A stretch of 64,000 nt of DNA from Triangularia verruculosa (Eukaryota; Ascomycota; Sordariomycetes; Sordariales; Podosporaceae), in assembly GCA_033296885.1 (NCBI GenBank), contig MU863913.1:186001-250000 (forward strand), given 5' to 3'. A program made the position numbers and the translations under genes. Under the pieces are notes generated by a model. That model did no database searches. It was not told where the DNA came from and worked only from the letters and a program-made list of their open reading frames with translations. The first letter of the stretch is position 1; every line of letters begins with the position of its first letter. This document shows, one piece after another, positions 21,974 through 33,570 of this stretch.

Positions 21974-24900
21974 TGAATATTTGCACATATCGGTATGCAG
22001 AGGTTGATTTTGAGTTATGGGGCGGCTGAGATGACGGGGGTGGACTGCAGTTCGCACTTTGTCTTAGGCACAACGCAGCTCCAGGGCTTGGCTGCGCCTC
22101 CGATAGGTTGGCAACGCTGGTGGGCGGGCGACGAACTGGGGGCACCCAACGGAAGACAAGCCGGGGGTGGTAGAAGAGCATGGGTCACATCTGATACTAA
22201 CACATTGCATCATGGCGAAGAGTTGTAAGGCAAGGGAGATTGAATGGCTTCATACGCCGTACATGATCACGACCTACACAAAAACTCTCGTAGGCCAGAT
22301 GTGAAGGCAGTATAGGTACTCTGGGGTGGCGGAAGATTTAGGATTACGCCTGTTATGACCAAATTCCTCATTCATGAATTCCCTTTATTTCCCTTTTTTT
22401 CCTGATAAGCTTTTTAATGTCTGTTTAATCTCTAAGCATCTACTCTTCAACCCACAGAGTTGGCGTGTTCGCGGTACTTCTCAGTACTAAATTGTTGCTT
22501 TCATTCTTACTGGTTGCCGTCAGGCCAAGGCCTGGTTACACGGCTCGTTGTGGGTCTATGATGTTTATCAATGACTTGCCTCTTTGGGAACGAGAGGAAG
22601 ATGAAGGCGCCTTTCCCTGATTAAATTGCACATATAACTTAACTCCCCGGCGGTGCCTCTCCAGCACCGACGGGACGAACAAGCGGTGTGGTAACCCGGC
22701 AGTTGGCGACCTGTCAGTTACCTAGGTATGGTTAGGTATGTATCTCGAAGCGGGCTGACCACAAGGCGACCCGTTGATGTTTGGTACGGTAGTGTACGGC
22801 CGAGGCCAAACCGTGATGTGATTGTGTCACCAAGGGCAATTACAAGGAATGTTTTTCATAGGTCCGCCAAGACTAGGTAAGGTACCTATCGATCTTCCTT
22901 TAAGACATTTCACAGTTTGGAAAGACGGGACAAGATAACCACCTCAGGCGACTCTACCGTAAGCAGAATCGATTAGATCGGTCATTCTGCTCCGTCATCA
23001 TCAAATATCGACACTGGCGTACGTGGGAGCATCACACGGAAGGGCGGAAGGATTCGGTCATTTATGAATGTAACCCCTCCATCTTACTTTTTTTGCTTCC
23101 TCGTCCCGGCTTCGGCTGTTGTTTAATTTCTCATAGGGCTGACTCTCGGGTTTAGGCTAGGCTCGGGCTGGCTTCCTGTTGGCACCCTGAATGATCGCAT
23201 ATCCCGCACACGCCTTATGATAGGCCTTGAGATGTGTTGCTTGGCTGGTAGCATGCAACAGGTTGCCGCGGTCATGCTTAGATGGGCACGCCGCGGCAGG
23301 CCGGGGAAATAATCTCACGTCATCCATGACTGGTGCGGCTTCCGGGTCCAACCTAGGTAGCTTGATTATGCATTGCAAGATATGCGGGTTTGCTGTTGAA
23401 TCCGAAGATCTTCGGCGTCAATGGTGAAGATTGATTGTTTTATGGTCCATGAGGTACGCTGAATTTTACTGGCAGATAGGTAAGCTCCCGCTGTCGCTTC
23501 TTTCCTGTGCCGCCGGCCAGGAGTCCCAACCAACGATGGCCGCCGGAAACCCACCAACCATTCTCATTTATCACAGATGATCGGGATACAAACAAAACCA
23601 ACAAACAAATAATGAGGGGAAAAACACAAGATATCGGACGAGATGGGGGCTGTTTATATCGGATTTTCTCTAGGTTCAAGACTGCCGCCTCAGATTTGCA
23701 TCATCTTGCCGACGCCGCAACCACCCACGTCGTATTATTAATGAGGGAGGTGAGATTGTATGATGGGGGCGTAAAGGTCCCAGGCTGCTGATATTTGCAA
23801 GAGATATTGTACCTATCTTGTGTGGTACATTCCAGCGCCTTGATTTGCATTGTATTACCTACACTAGCAGGTTCAACATCCCAAAGGTCCAGTCCTCTCA
23901 ATACGGTTATGGGAGAAACAGATATCGTTTCAAATCATCTTAAAAAACCAGAATTATTTGGCTCTTAAAGTACCTCATGTACCAATTGGTGACAGCCTCG
24001 AGCCCTGACAACTTTCTGGCAAGGCCACCTAGTTAAGTTCCATGCGCCCCTTGAAACTCATCCCATTCCACGGCAAGTGCCATCAGAATATGAAGCAGCG
24101 CCCAACAAATCATCAAAGTTCTGCATATCTCACCTTAACGTGGAGACAGGTTCTTCGGTCAGACTTCCCATCTGCTTGAAACATTCCGTCACCATAATAG
24201 TGAAGAGGGAGCATGGATCATCACGTATGCTGACCTCGGAGTAAGCCGGGAGCATTGAATTCAGAAAACCGCAGGAAATCAGAATCGGCAGGATTCTTCC
24301 TTCCGCCGCCACTGCCGCCCACCACCTTGGCCATCTGAATCCGTCTGAAACCTTGTTGCGTCGGTATTCGGACTATTTTTGAAGGATCTTCCTGCCATTT
24401 TGAGAATCTCTCGGTGGTTTAATCTGAATTCCTTCTTGAATCCATCCCCTTGCCTTACCTACCTTAGGTGCCCCAGGCAATTTCATTCTGGAAGTGTAAA
24501 AACCACCTTCATCCTCGGAATACCCACGTACCTATTCATGTCTCTCTTTGATACCACGGTTCGGGCCCAGGAACCGATGAAGCAGGCAGCGATGCTATGG
24601 TTACCTACCTACGGAACCGAATGAACGAGGGGACTTGCCTAATTCAGAAATTGCTCTTGGGATATTCTGAGGGCTGAAAGGGCCGACTTTCCTTTGTGGT
24701 AGACCGAGACGGACATATCAGTTGCTACCTGCCTTAGATACGTTGGTTTCAACTACCCCGGGAAGGCGCTCGGTGATGAATGTAGAACCTCGGCCCGTTC
24801 CTCAAGTCTGCCTACCTACCTTAGCTTTCAACTCACCGTCCCCATGGGTCCGTCGCATTCGACATGTCTCGAGATTTGAAATCCTGTTCTTTTTCCCCAC

Positions 24901-25788
24901 TGACCACAAGTAGTCTCGCAATCTTGAATAACAATTGATCACGGGTCTTTTACTTACTCACGGAACCTGACTAATTCTTTAGACGTGAAAGGTCCCGCCT
25001 CCGGTTACCAGCAGCCTGGTTCATCCGGCCATCGGTCCATCTTGTCATCCTCGCCTTTGCCCCCGCCATACATTGGTCATGCACCTCCCGTGTGCGTCCG
25101 TACATAAGGAAGGAAGGATCCATCATCCGTCATCCGCCATCCGGCGCCTCCGGTGTCGCCGGTGGACTGGGGAGAGTGGGTACAACGGCATGAAAAGTAC
25201 CTTACCTATGGCGGTGGAGGATTCATCATGTCCATGCCAGTACCCTGCTGTTAAAGCTACTGATTATATCGTTGGCGCTTCTAGAATCCGCTCGGTCGGT
25301 CAGATGAGAAAAGACAATACTCGCACAAAATGCCTCATCACCTCCTACCGAGAGCGACGCGTGTCAGAGATTGGATGCATCATGTGAGGTGCTCTAGTTC
25401 AAAGCATGATCAAAGACGAAGACGAGCTGTCAGCGACGTGAAGGGCCGATAGGTAGGTAGGTATTGACAAGCAAGGATCGGTATTGACCAAAACAGACAG
25501 AAATCTCATTACTACCCCCCGTACTTGATAACAACAAAAAACCATGAACGACAGTATTACTGAGCCCTGATACTAGCTTGACATCGGTCAATCCCATCAT
25601 GATGTACTTGGTGAGAGAATGTAAATATTAACCCCTGAGCCAGCTAAGAAAGGAACGAAATTCAGGAAACAATTCAGAAAAGGAGGTTGGCAGTCCTTGT
25701 TGTTGTTCTTGTGTTCTGGCAGATGAAACTAGAAAGGAGAGAAATCGGAGAGAAGGGGGACAGAGTGAGCGCTGACGGCGTAGGACTG
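21974..25788. other. Long intergenic region, no gene recognised
   Basis: About 3.8 kb between the 3' ends of two convergent genes. It carries many CCTACC/TAGGTA-type motifs (near 22719, 22876, 24451-24470, 24601-24611, 24811-24824, 25449-25464). No frame has protein-like composition. Confidence 0.45.
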
Positions 25789-27051
25789 CTAGGCGTGTTG
25801 GGCCTGGACCGTGTTCTGACTGTAGCCTTGCTGGAGGAAGGGAGACTTGGGCTGGTGACTGGCGACAAAGGTGTTGGAATTCTGGTCGATGGCGCCGGGT
25901 CCGTAGCCATGCCCGTTGCTGTTCCCATTGATCTTGCTCTCAGGCTGACTGCTAGGAAGCGAACCGTTAGAGCTTCCGAGAGAAGCCGTCCCTGCCGAAA
26001 TAGTCCATGTCTCCTTTTGGGGAATCACGTTGGTCTTTTGCAAGTCTTTGAGTGCACCGTCGATGGTACCTGCTGGACCCGGAGCGCCAAGTGGGAACCC
26101 GAGCTGTTCCAGCGTTCCGGGGGCGCTGCCAGGTTTGTAGGTGAGCTTGAGCTTGGTGCCATCGGTCCCGACAACTACAACCTTGAGTTCCTTGAACTGC
26201 GACTTGAGCTTGTTGTAGAGAGCCGTGGCAGCGGCACCCAGCGCAGCAACTGACAAAGGAACCGCGAAGCTAACGAGCCAGCTTCCCAGATCCAATTCGA
26301 GGAGGAGTGGATCTTCACCGCCGATGCTGAGGAAGGGCAGTTTCGCAGAGCGGGGCGGTCCACGCAATGCCTGCGGAACAGGTCCCGGAGCGATCACCCA
26401 TTTTCCGCCAAGCATGGTGAAGGAGGTGGACCACTCAAAGTCGCCAGTGACGGGGTTGCTAGGGTTTGTAAAGTCGTAGGTTGTAGAACGAGACTTGGTG
26501 CTGTGGAAGACCTGGCCGGTGAGATCATTGGCCTCGAGCCACCAGCTCACCGTCTCCAGCGGCTGGTACTTCGCAGAGCTGCCCTCCGGGAGAGTGGACA
26601 GGTCGAGGAAGATTGGCTCAAACCGTCCTGTCTCGTTGTTTTTCACTCCCACAACGATGTGGATTCCGAGGACACCAGGGTAGGAGTAGTTGATAGCGCC
26701 GACATTGAGCCAACCTGCGCCATCGGGCCCCGCCGGAGTGGCAGAGGGGACCCAATACCCGTGCTCGTTGAGATCATAAGAGTCGCCCTTGTTGCACTGC
26801 TGCCAGGCACCACCGACTGTGACCTTGACACCGGACGCAGGCACCTGGGCTGTCCAGTTGAGTGCATACTCGACTTTCCAGGAGATGTCGGTGGCCGGGG
26901 CGATGCCCTGAGACTGCCACACGATGTTGAATGTGGGTGCTGCATTTGCCGTAGCCACGGATTTGGCTACCTGAAATCTCCAGCCATTGGCGGCGATGGA
27001 CTGATTGTCGGCTGCCGACTCATACCAGTGAAGGGTACGGATGTCAGACAT
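25789..27051 (-). CDS. Uncharacterised beta-rich protein with one hydrophobic segment
   Basis: A single-exon ORF of 420 aa; the ATG is at 27051 (two upstream in-frame codons begin with TTG). Residues 1-210 look like a beta-sandwich domain with many aromatic residues (NGWRFQVAK, NIVWQSQG, WKVEYALNWT, GGAWQQCNKGDSYDL, WLEANDLTGQVF). Residues about 255-300 contain a hydrophobic stretch (SWLVSFAVPLSVAALGAAA) that could insert in or lie on a membrane, followed by a Lys-rich segment (YNKLKSQFKELKVVVVG). The last 70 residues are Ser/Gly/Asn-rich and disordered. There is no N-terminal signal peptide. I cannot assign a family or function. Confidence 0.82.
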   Translation of the reverse strand: MSDIRTLHWYESAADNQSIAANGWRFQVAKSVATANAAPTFNIVWQSQGIAPATDISWKVEYALNWTAQVPASGVKVTVGGAWQQCNKGDSYDLNEHGYWVPSATPAGPDGAGWLNVGAINYSYPGVLGIHIVVGVKNNETGRFEPIFLDLSTLPEGSSAKYQPLETVSWWLEANDLTGQVFHSTKSRSTTYDFTNPSNPVTGDFEWSTSFTMLGGKWVIAPGPVPQALRGPPRSAKLPFLSIGGEDPLLLELDLGSWLVSFAVPLSVAALGAAATALYNKLKSQFKELKVVVVGTDGTKLKLTYKPGSAPGTLEQLGFPLGAPGPAGTIDGALKDLQKTNVIPQKETWTISAGTASLGSSNGSLPSSQPESKINGNSNGHGYGPGAIDQNSNTFVASHQPKSPFLQQGYSQNTVQAQHA

Positions 27052-27197
27052 GATCAATGTTGAGATGGAGAAGTCAAGTGTGTGTGTGTGTGAAAAGGTG
27101 CCGAGAAAAGGCTGAGCGATGGGATTGATATCTTGAGATCTTGAGTTACCTAGATCTCAAGCTGTACCTATGCTGAACCACAACCGACTCTACAGAC

Positions 27198-27203
27198 TTT
27201 ATA
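27198..27203 (-). promoter_or_regulatory. TATA box of the beta-rich protein gene
   Basis: TATAAA on the minus strand, about 147 bp upstream of the ATG at 27051. The leader in between includes a short GT/CA repeat near 27081-27091. Confidence 0.5.
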
Positions 27204-28983
27204 TGTCGATTGTCGTCAACGTCCAGCGACGTGAGTTAAGTCGCACTGTGGCTTGCTCCTAGTTCCAAAGCCCATGGCCAGTTCTGCAAACTGCATCTCG
27301 AGAGCTGCTTCGGAGCTCAGCCGCAAGCTTCTGTGGCTGGCTGACCAGTACCATCGCGAAACAGGAGATTAAAACTATTGATCCTAGAGCCCTCCCGTCA
27401 CCTGTTTGAGGCATTCGAAACGATAAGGGCGCACAATATGTGCTACTCAGACCCGCACATGGCTGGACGGCGGCAGCTGTTTCGTTCAGTAACCTATCAG
27501 ACTGTCTTGTAGACATTCTAGAACCCATTTCTTCTGGAGATGCAGGGTTGTTTTGGCTCTGGTGAATTCTAGACGCATCAAATATCGTCGTATGTCTACT
27601 CGGATCTCCAGGTATGTGGTCGGGGTTGTCAGTGCTCCTGCAGGCGGCTGAGGATATTTGGCTTCGTTGGCGTTGGCCAGATCGTCCTCTGATGGAGGGC
27701 AGTCGGTCGAGCATCACATGGGGGTCATATGAGACCATTCATAATGTGGCGTGCTAGGAAAAAGCTTGTCCCAACAGGCCCCGATGTGATGGGCATGGCA
27801 AACGGCACATGCCGTTCGCCATCCATGCCAACCAGAGAGTGCTGTTGACAGAGGTAAATGCGGAATTGTGTGCTCATCAGGTCAAGCAAACGCCCTCCTT
27901 CAAGACCAGCCCCTCTCGATTTGATTCTGGCTCCCATCATGGCGATTTCATGGCCCAAAAAGCTGACATTCAACTTCAAAGTCCTCCCAGCCACATGCTC
28001 TGCACCACCTCCCACAACAACTTCGGCTTTGGGATATTACCTTCGTCTGTGATAGAGTCCCCGTGATGGTGGCTTGTGAACTCACACTGAGAACTGACCA
28101 TTCTTCTCATGATTGATTTCCTCGTTCATCAGACAGTACCTAAACAGCCACACTTCCAGGTCAGTTTCGTTCGAGATTCCAGTTCGTTGTAGGTATACAG
28201 CGGTAATGTCGGCATAATATTCTTTAAGCCTTTGCGTTGTAAGCTAGAGTCCCGGTGTTCTGTTATGGGCCATGTTGTCCGTGAGCTGATACCGCAACAG
28301 AGAAAGTGTCGCGATGGAAGAAACTGCGTTCATATGATCTCTGCTTCTACAAAATCCCACATACCATCTTCACTTTCGTGCCTACCTAGGCAAGATATGT
28401 AAAGTTCGGCTCATGACAAGACGTGGCTCGGCACTTCAGATGCCAAGGGCTGTCGTTCGCCCCAGGTTCCTGGGCCGTTGATGCTCTCTTGGCATTTCTT
28501 CCCTGAGGGGCACCCCCACACTGGTTGGCGGTGGTGGGACAGTGGCTGTGATTACCTAGGATATTACAGGTCATGCCCTTATGCAGCCCGATACTGACAT
28601 GATCTGGGATGACGGATAGAATCAAACCTGTGGGGGAATGATTACTGAATTGCGGAGATAGATTGTGGTTAATCGCTGTGCCTTTTTTGGCTCAATTCTA
28701 TACCTCTTCGGCAGTTGGCCTCCTCCACTGTGTCTCCACTCTGTTGGCCAAGCATTATCCCCCATTACTTTTTCTCGCTCTCTTCCTGGCATCCGTGCTT
28801 GGCTTTATTGGCATGCAGTGCCCAGCCTTTTGACGTCTTCCCTTTCATGTTTCTGCTGGTTCATTACAACAGCAAATACGTGGACAACAGAACCTCAAGC
28901 TCTATTTCCGTCCGATTCAAATAGATACACGGGAACGACAGACCACCAACCGCATACCACACCTCGACTGGATTCTGACCACT
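27204..28983. other. Intergenic, no gene recognised
   Basis: It contains an imperfect inverted repeat at 27795-27822 and a CCTACCTAGG motif at 28381. Minus-strand open frames here (for example around 27259-27738) have no recognisable domain, and I do not support them as genes. Confidence 0.4.
27795..27822. repeat. Imperfect inverted repeat (hairpin)
   Basis: ATGGC-A-AACGGC pairs with GCCGTT-C-GCCAT across an ACAT loop, giving an 11-bp stem with one mismatch. Function unknown. Confidence 0.6.
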
Positions 28984-30307
28984 TTAAGCACCGTAGATGA
29001 CATAAATCTCACCACTCGTGTCGCTCGACACAAACAAGCGACCCTTGGCATCGAATGCCAGACCGACTGGACGGAAGCAGTTGTTGGGGCAGCCGCCAAC
29101 GTTGCTGTTCTCCATGACTGGAATCTGTGCTGTTGTGGAGCTGACGTCGGCCACTGGGTCGCCGTTCCTGAAGTCGACCCTCATGACACGGTACCCATCA
29201 GCCGGGTTGCGATTCCAGCTGCCGTGGAAGGCAATGTACGCAGCAGTACCGTTGGCAGTGAACTTGACATCCAAGGGAGCCGTGTGGGCGTGGAAGTGGA
29301 GACGACCTGTCATGCGGTTGGCACAGTCATTGGCATTGGGGACAGAGTCAGGCTTGAAGAGGGACCCGACGACCAAGCCGTTGATGCCGACGTTCTGAGG
29401 ATCCCATGCCGGGACGCAAGAAGGGTATCCATAGTTGAGACCCTTGTACCGGTTAGTGGTGGCATTGAGGATGCCGTGGTAGCTCAAGCGCTCAGCTGGG
29501 TTGTTGTTGTGGATGTCGCGACCGTTGAGGCGGACGTCGTCCATCTGGTTCTCGACCGACCAGATGCCTCCATAAGCAGGGTCCTCAGTCAAGCCGACGA
29601 TGTTGCGGAGACCCCAGCCGAGAACTTCACCGCCCGTGTTGTAGTTGATGGTCGACTGTGTGCCGGCCGAGATGGAAAACGTCTTGATCATGGAACGACC
29701 AGCCGACGTCTGAGTGGTTGTGGTATCAATGTTGCTCTGCGACCCACGCGCGACGAGAATAGTGTCGGGCGACCACTTGGAGGTAGCAATGGCTCTCGTC
29801 GGGTGGGTACCCGTGTTGGACATGCCGTTCACAATCTGCCGTCCAGAACCGACCTGTCCCGTTGCTGGGTCATAGGAATAGGCGTTCACAGAGGCCAAGT
29901 TGGAGGTGAAGAGGGTCCTGCCATCAGCCGAAAGGGCGATACCATGGTTGGTCTGGTACATGCATTAGTCAGTCCTTCGCTTTTCATTTGCAATGCTGGG
30001 GATGGCTTACATTGGTACCGCTGAGCTGGGTGTTGGACTGAGCGCAGACGATATTGCCTTCATCGCGAAGAACCAAGCGTCTGACAGACTGGGCCCCGCC
30101 CTCGGCGACGAGGAGGTTACCAGCGCTATCCACCACGATGTGTCTGGGCTGGCGAAGCCCGGTAGCAAGCAGGCTGACTCGGTACCCGGACCCCATACGA
30201 GGTTGGAAACGACCGCTGACGCCTGCGCATGACTGAGCAGCTACTTCGGGGATGAAGAGGGCGGTGAGGGCGGCGACGCCCGCCACAGTGTTGATGATAT
30301 GACCCAT
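28984..30307 (-). CDS. Secreted PQQ-dependent pyranose/sorbosone dehydrogenase-like enzyme (AA12)
   Basis: Two exons, 30307-30011 and 29952-28984 (421 aa). The intron has a GTAAGC donor, a CTGACTAAT branch-like site and a CCAG acceptor. A signal peptide (MGHIINTVAGVAALTALFIP, cleavage probably after AQ or VAA) precedes a six-bladed beta-propeller of the sorbosone-dehydrogenase type. Family-like features are LATGLRQPRHIVVDSAGNLL, TNHGIALSADGRTLF, WGLRNIVGL, GLNYGYPSC, HAHTAPLDVKF, AYIAFHGSWNR and GLAFDAKGRLFVSSD. Fungal AA12 enzymes oxidise 2-keto-D-glucose, L-fucose and related sugars extracellularly with a PQQ cofactor and can feed electrons to lytic polysaccharide monooxygenases through a cytochrome domain. 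No such extra domain is present here. The exact substrate is unknown. Confidence 0.92.
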
Positions 30308-31376
30308 TTTGCTTCGACTTCGTAGGTGAGTGAGGCCCTCTTGTTCGTTGTTTTGGCTTCCTTTGGTACCTAGTTCTTGACAATTCCTTGGATACCACAA
30401 CACGACGGATGGAAGGAATGAGAAGGCTCGGCAGCATCCGAGACAAAGTAGGAGGGTGCGGGAGGTCCTCCCTCTCTTAAGTCACTCGTTCCTTCTGTCG
30501 ATTTATCCCCCTGTCTCTGCCTCCTACTCCCGGGTTGTACTTAATTACCGGGTTGGTTCCCTTCATCGTCATCGCGTCGCCACGCCTGGCAATGAGCATG
30601 CACGCTTGCCCATTACGGGCCCAGTCTGTGGTAACATACCCCAACGAAAGGTAAGATGACAGAAAGAGAACCAAGAAATAATAGATGGAGTTGTAGCTAT
30701 GCCACGGTCTTAGACACCTTCCGGAGCGGGGTGCCACCATCCGGTCATGGGCTTGGCGGCGAGCCCAGACATATTCATCCAGAAAAGCTTAATCTATTCG
30801 AATCTCCCCTCTCCAGCCAAAATATCCAGAGTCTGCTTCCCAGCCCAAGACAAGCTTTGGCTTTTTCTTGATGCCAAGAAGGGCAAAGGGCCCAAGACAA
30901 CGTGGTAAAACCCCCGTCCATAGTCGCACTTTTAATATGACGGCGTGGTCGACAGGTAGCAGTGATCGTCTGCATTTTATACGGTGGAGGTAAGTTATCC
31001 GAGTCGAAATGAAGGACTGAGCAAATATCCGTCCGTCGACATTTTGTTAATCGGGGATTAATGTAGTAGTCGTTGAGCGGCGATCAACTTTCAACGCCGA
31101 CAGCATCACTATGACCATCTCGATTGCAGCCGTTTTCTATTGTGCTTCTGCACTTGACCAACTACCAGGTTGCTTGGAGAATCTGACTCATGAAGTCATA
31201 AGTTTGAGGCTGAGACAACGTGTGGCACCTATTACCTTGTTATGTACCTAGTACAAGTTATGGCGACGCACAAGAAATGGAATAGAGTGCCGGCAGCACA
31301 GATTCTCTACGTTAGATTGGGTGGATGATGTAGTTCAGTATACATGTCCGCTTCGGCAACCTATTGAGCCGCTCCA
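30308..31376. other. Intergenic, no gene recognised
   Basis: The promoter of the AA12 gene and the 3' flank of the next minus-strand gene. No protein-like frame or RNA gene is seen. Confidence 0.4.
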
Positions 31377-33119
31377 TTAATAGTCGGACGATTGATATCT
31401 ATCTCTCATATGCCTGCTTCCACGACCAATCGATACTCTCTGCTGACTCCGGAGGTGTCCGTCTATACCTCTGCCAGATGACACTTTTGGCGGTTCAAGG
31501 GCGCGAGGAGGTGATCCTTCCCATACCAAACTCTGTGCAACCTCAGAAGCCTCGCTACTGGAACTCTCACTGGGTTCGTGCATTATCCTTGGCTTTTTAC
31601 TTGTAACCTTCACTTTTCCATCATCACCACTAATAACCAGACCAGGCGGCGGTGACCCCGAAAGCCATCGTGCAATAGCCGCAAGGAAGTTGATCAAGAA
31701 GAGAATGGCAGGAACTCTGGAGATTTCCGCGATGGCTTGCTCGAGGGCTTCGTTGCGTGAGGGAGGCGGTGTTCTGTGAGGAGTCGATGGTATTGTTTTG
31801 ATGATGTGCTCGAGCTGCTGATTTCGGTGATTGCCGTCGTCTGGAGCTTGGGTTCCATATCCCGAATCATCTTCCCCAACAACCGTGGTCATTTCCTCTA
31901 GTCGAACATGGGCAGGAACCTGCTGTGTGGCGCGTGATTGACGTCTCCGGAGTGATTGGAGGATGGGATCCAGGACAATCTGATCATGTCCGTCGTTTGG
32001 TCTCTGAAGTTCAGCTTGACTATGATCCATCTCTATTTGCTCTGTCTGACGATGGTTGTTTCCCAGGCTGCTGTCTTGAGTTTGATGTAGCATCTGAGGT
32101 TGAGCATCTGGCAAACCGTGTCCTGGACTCAGACCTTGCCAGCTATCAATTGGCTGATTTGGTGAGTGAAACTGCGCTGAAGCCGGGTCAGGGACCACGG
32201 TACCAGGGTTCTGGCAATTTTCCATCTGCATGGCCAGGTCCAGACCATCAGCAATTGGATCGAGAACCTTCTTGAGGCTCCTCGTATTTCTTAGGTCGAG
32301 GTGGGTGAGCGTAGAGTTGTCGGCTTTTCCGAACTGAGAGGAAAATTTGAGGAGACCGTGTTTGAATTGCCGACTCTTGCTTTGAAGTTTCCCCTGGACG
32401 TCTACCCGCATGATAATGGGCTTCTCGCTGTGTTCAAAGGCAAAGGCAGTGTTGTACTCTTGCTTGTGCGCCTTATTGGGGTCAAGTTCGTTTTCGATCA
32501 ACTCCCACTCCAGCGTGCAATAATCGTATGGCCCCTTGGGTCTTCCCACCGCGCCCTTGAACACCCATTGGCCGACACGGTCTTTGGCCGTGGTAGACTG
32601 ATGACCCATTCCTCCCAACTCAACGCCCATGGCGCCGATTGTTGGCACGAACGAGTTTGACTTGATCTCAGACTGTACTGTTCGAGTACCAGTCAAATAC
32701 TTGGGACCGAATTGTTGCGTGATCTGGACGGCGTAGTCCGACCTAAGCGAACGACGCGATCTGGCCGAATGGCGATGTCCATGGGGAGAGATGGCAGCTG
32801 CATCGGCTTGGCTCAGAGTGATGAAAACGTTTGCGCGTTGAAGCCAATACCCTTGTGGTTGTTTGAATGTTATATCCATGTACACGATGCCTGCGGGTCT
32901 TTCGGCAGCGCCCAAGACGCCCCATTGTGCTTTCTTCCAGTGGTATTTACAATCGATATCGACTTTGCCAATGCTAGCAGATCCTACGCAGAGATGAGAC
33001 CCGCGTGCCATTTCCTCGTCAAATCTCTCGAAATCATTGTGGCCGTATCGACGCACTCGTATGACGGGTCCAGCACGCAGCGGCGATGGGCCTGATGATG
33101 TTTCGGTTGTCAGGTCCAT
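31377..33119 (-). CDS. Large uncharacterised protein with beta-rich N-terminal domain
   Basis: A single-exon ORF of 580 aa, starting at the ATG at 33119 (the frame opens upstream only through TTG). Residues about 20-260 appear globular and beta-rich with many aromatics (RVRRYGHNDFERFDEEM, VDIDCKYHWKKAQWG, MDITFKQPQGYWLQRANVFI, GRPKGPYDYCTLEWELIEN, KPIIMRVDVQGKL). The middle is Gln/His/Asp-rich and disordered. A hydrophobic segment near residues 480-500 (VPAILFLINFLAAIARWL) could be a membrane anchor, followed by a Ser/Glu/Arg-rich tail. I recognise no named domain. It is transcribed divergently from the next gene across about 450 bp. Confidence 0.82.
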   Translation of the reverse strand: MDLTTETSSGPSPLRAGPVIRVRRYGHNDFERFDEEMARGSHLCVGSASIGKVDIDCKYHWKKAQWGVLGAAERPAGIVYMDITFKQPQGYWLQRANVFITLSQADAAAISPHGHRHSARSRRSLRSDYAVQITQQFGPKYLTGTRTVQSEIKSNSFVPTIGAMGVELGGMGHQSTTAKDRVGQWVFKGAVGRPKGPYDYCTLEWELIENELDPNKAHKQEYNTAFAFEHSEKPIIMRVDVQGKLQSKSRQFKHGLLKFSSQFGKADNSTLTHLDLRNTRSLKKVLDPIADGLDLAMQMENCQNPGTVVPDPASAQFHSPNQPIDSWQGLSPGHGLPDAQPQMLHQTQDSSLGNNHRQTEQIEMDHSQAELQRPNDGHDQIVLDPILQSLRRRQSRATQQVPAHVRLEEMTTVVGEDDSGYGTQAPDDGNHRNQQLEHIIKTIPSTPHRTPPPSRNEALEQAIAEISRVPAILFLINFLAAIARWLSGSPPPGLVISGDDGKVKVTSKKPRIMHEPSESSSSEASEVAQSLVWEGSPPRALEPPKVSSGRGIDGHLRSQQRVSIGRGSRHMRDRYQSSDY

Positions 33120-33570
33120 TGTTGAAAGATGGTGACTGTTGGCGATATGACAGAATGATGAATTGTCGAGACTGTTCTGTGTCCTCAACGACCGTGATAA
33201 TCTCTCTCCCCGCTGCTAGCCCTGGTGGCTGTGTCCCTGAAACGGGTAAGCGCCGACGCGTGCGACTGCATCCGTGATATTGCGCCCCGTCGTGCAACCC
33301 CAACGAGGCTCTGATTTACGATGGTGTAGGAGGCCTGTGACGGAGCAGGCAGCGGTGCAGCGCTCCAGGTACCAGGCAGCAGGTGCCTAATAATTGGGGT
33401 TCCGGGGATTCGCCAAAGGGGGCGCACAAGTGAGGCACAGCATTAACCTTGCACCTCATACCTTGGACGGAGTCGGAGGCAGGAAGCACATTTTTCTGTA
33501 AACACCAACTACATATTTTCCACGAAGTGAGTCACTCGTCTCGTGTGTTGTAGCATCCCATTCGTTGAAT
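33120..33570. promoter_or_regulatory. Shared bidirectional promoter interval
   Basis: About 450 bp separate the start codons of two divergent genes. No clear TATA box or repeated element is seen; control from both sides is inferred from geometry only. Confidence 0.4.
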
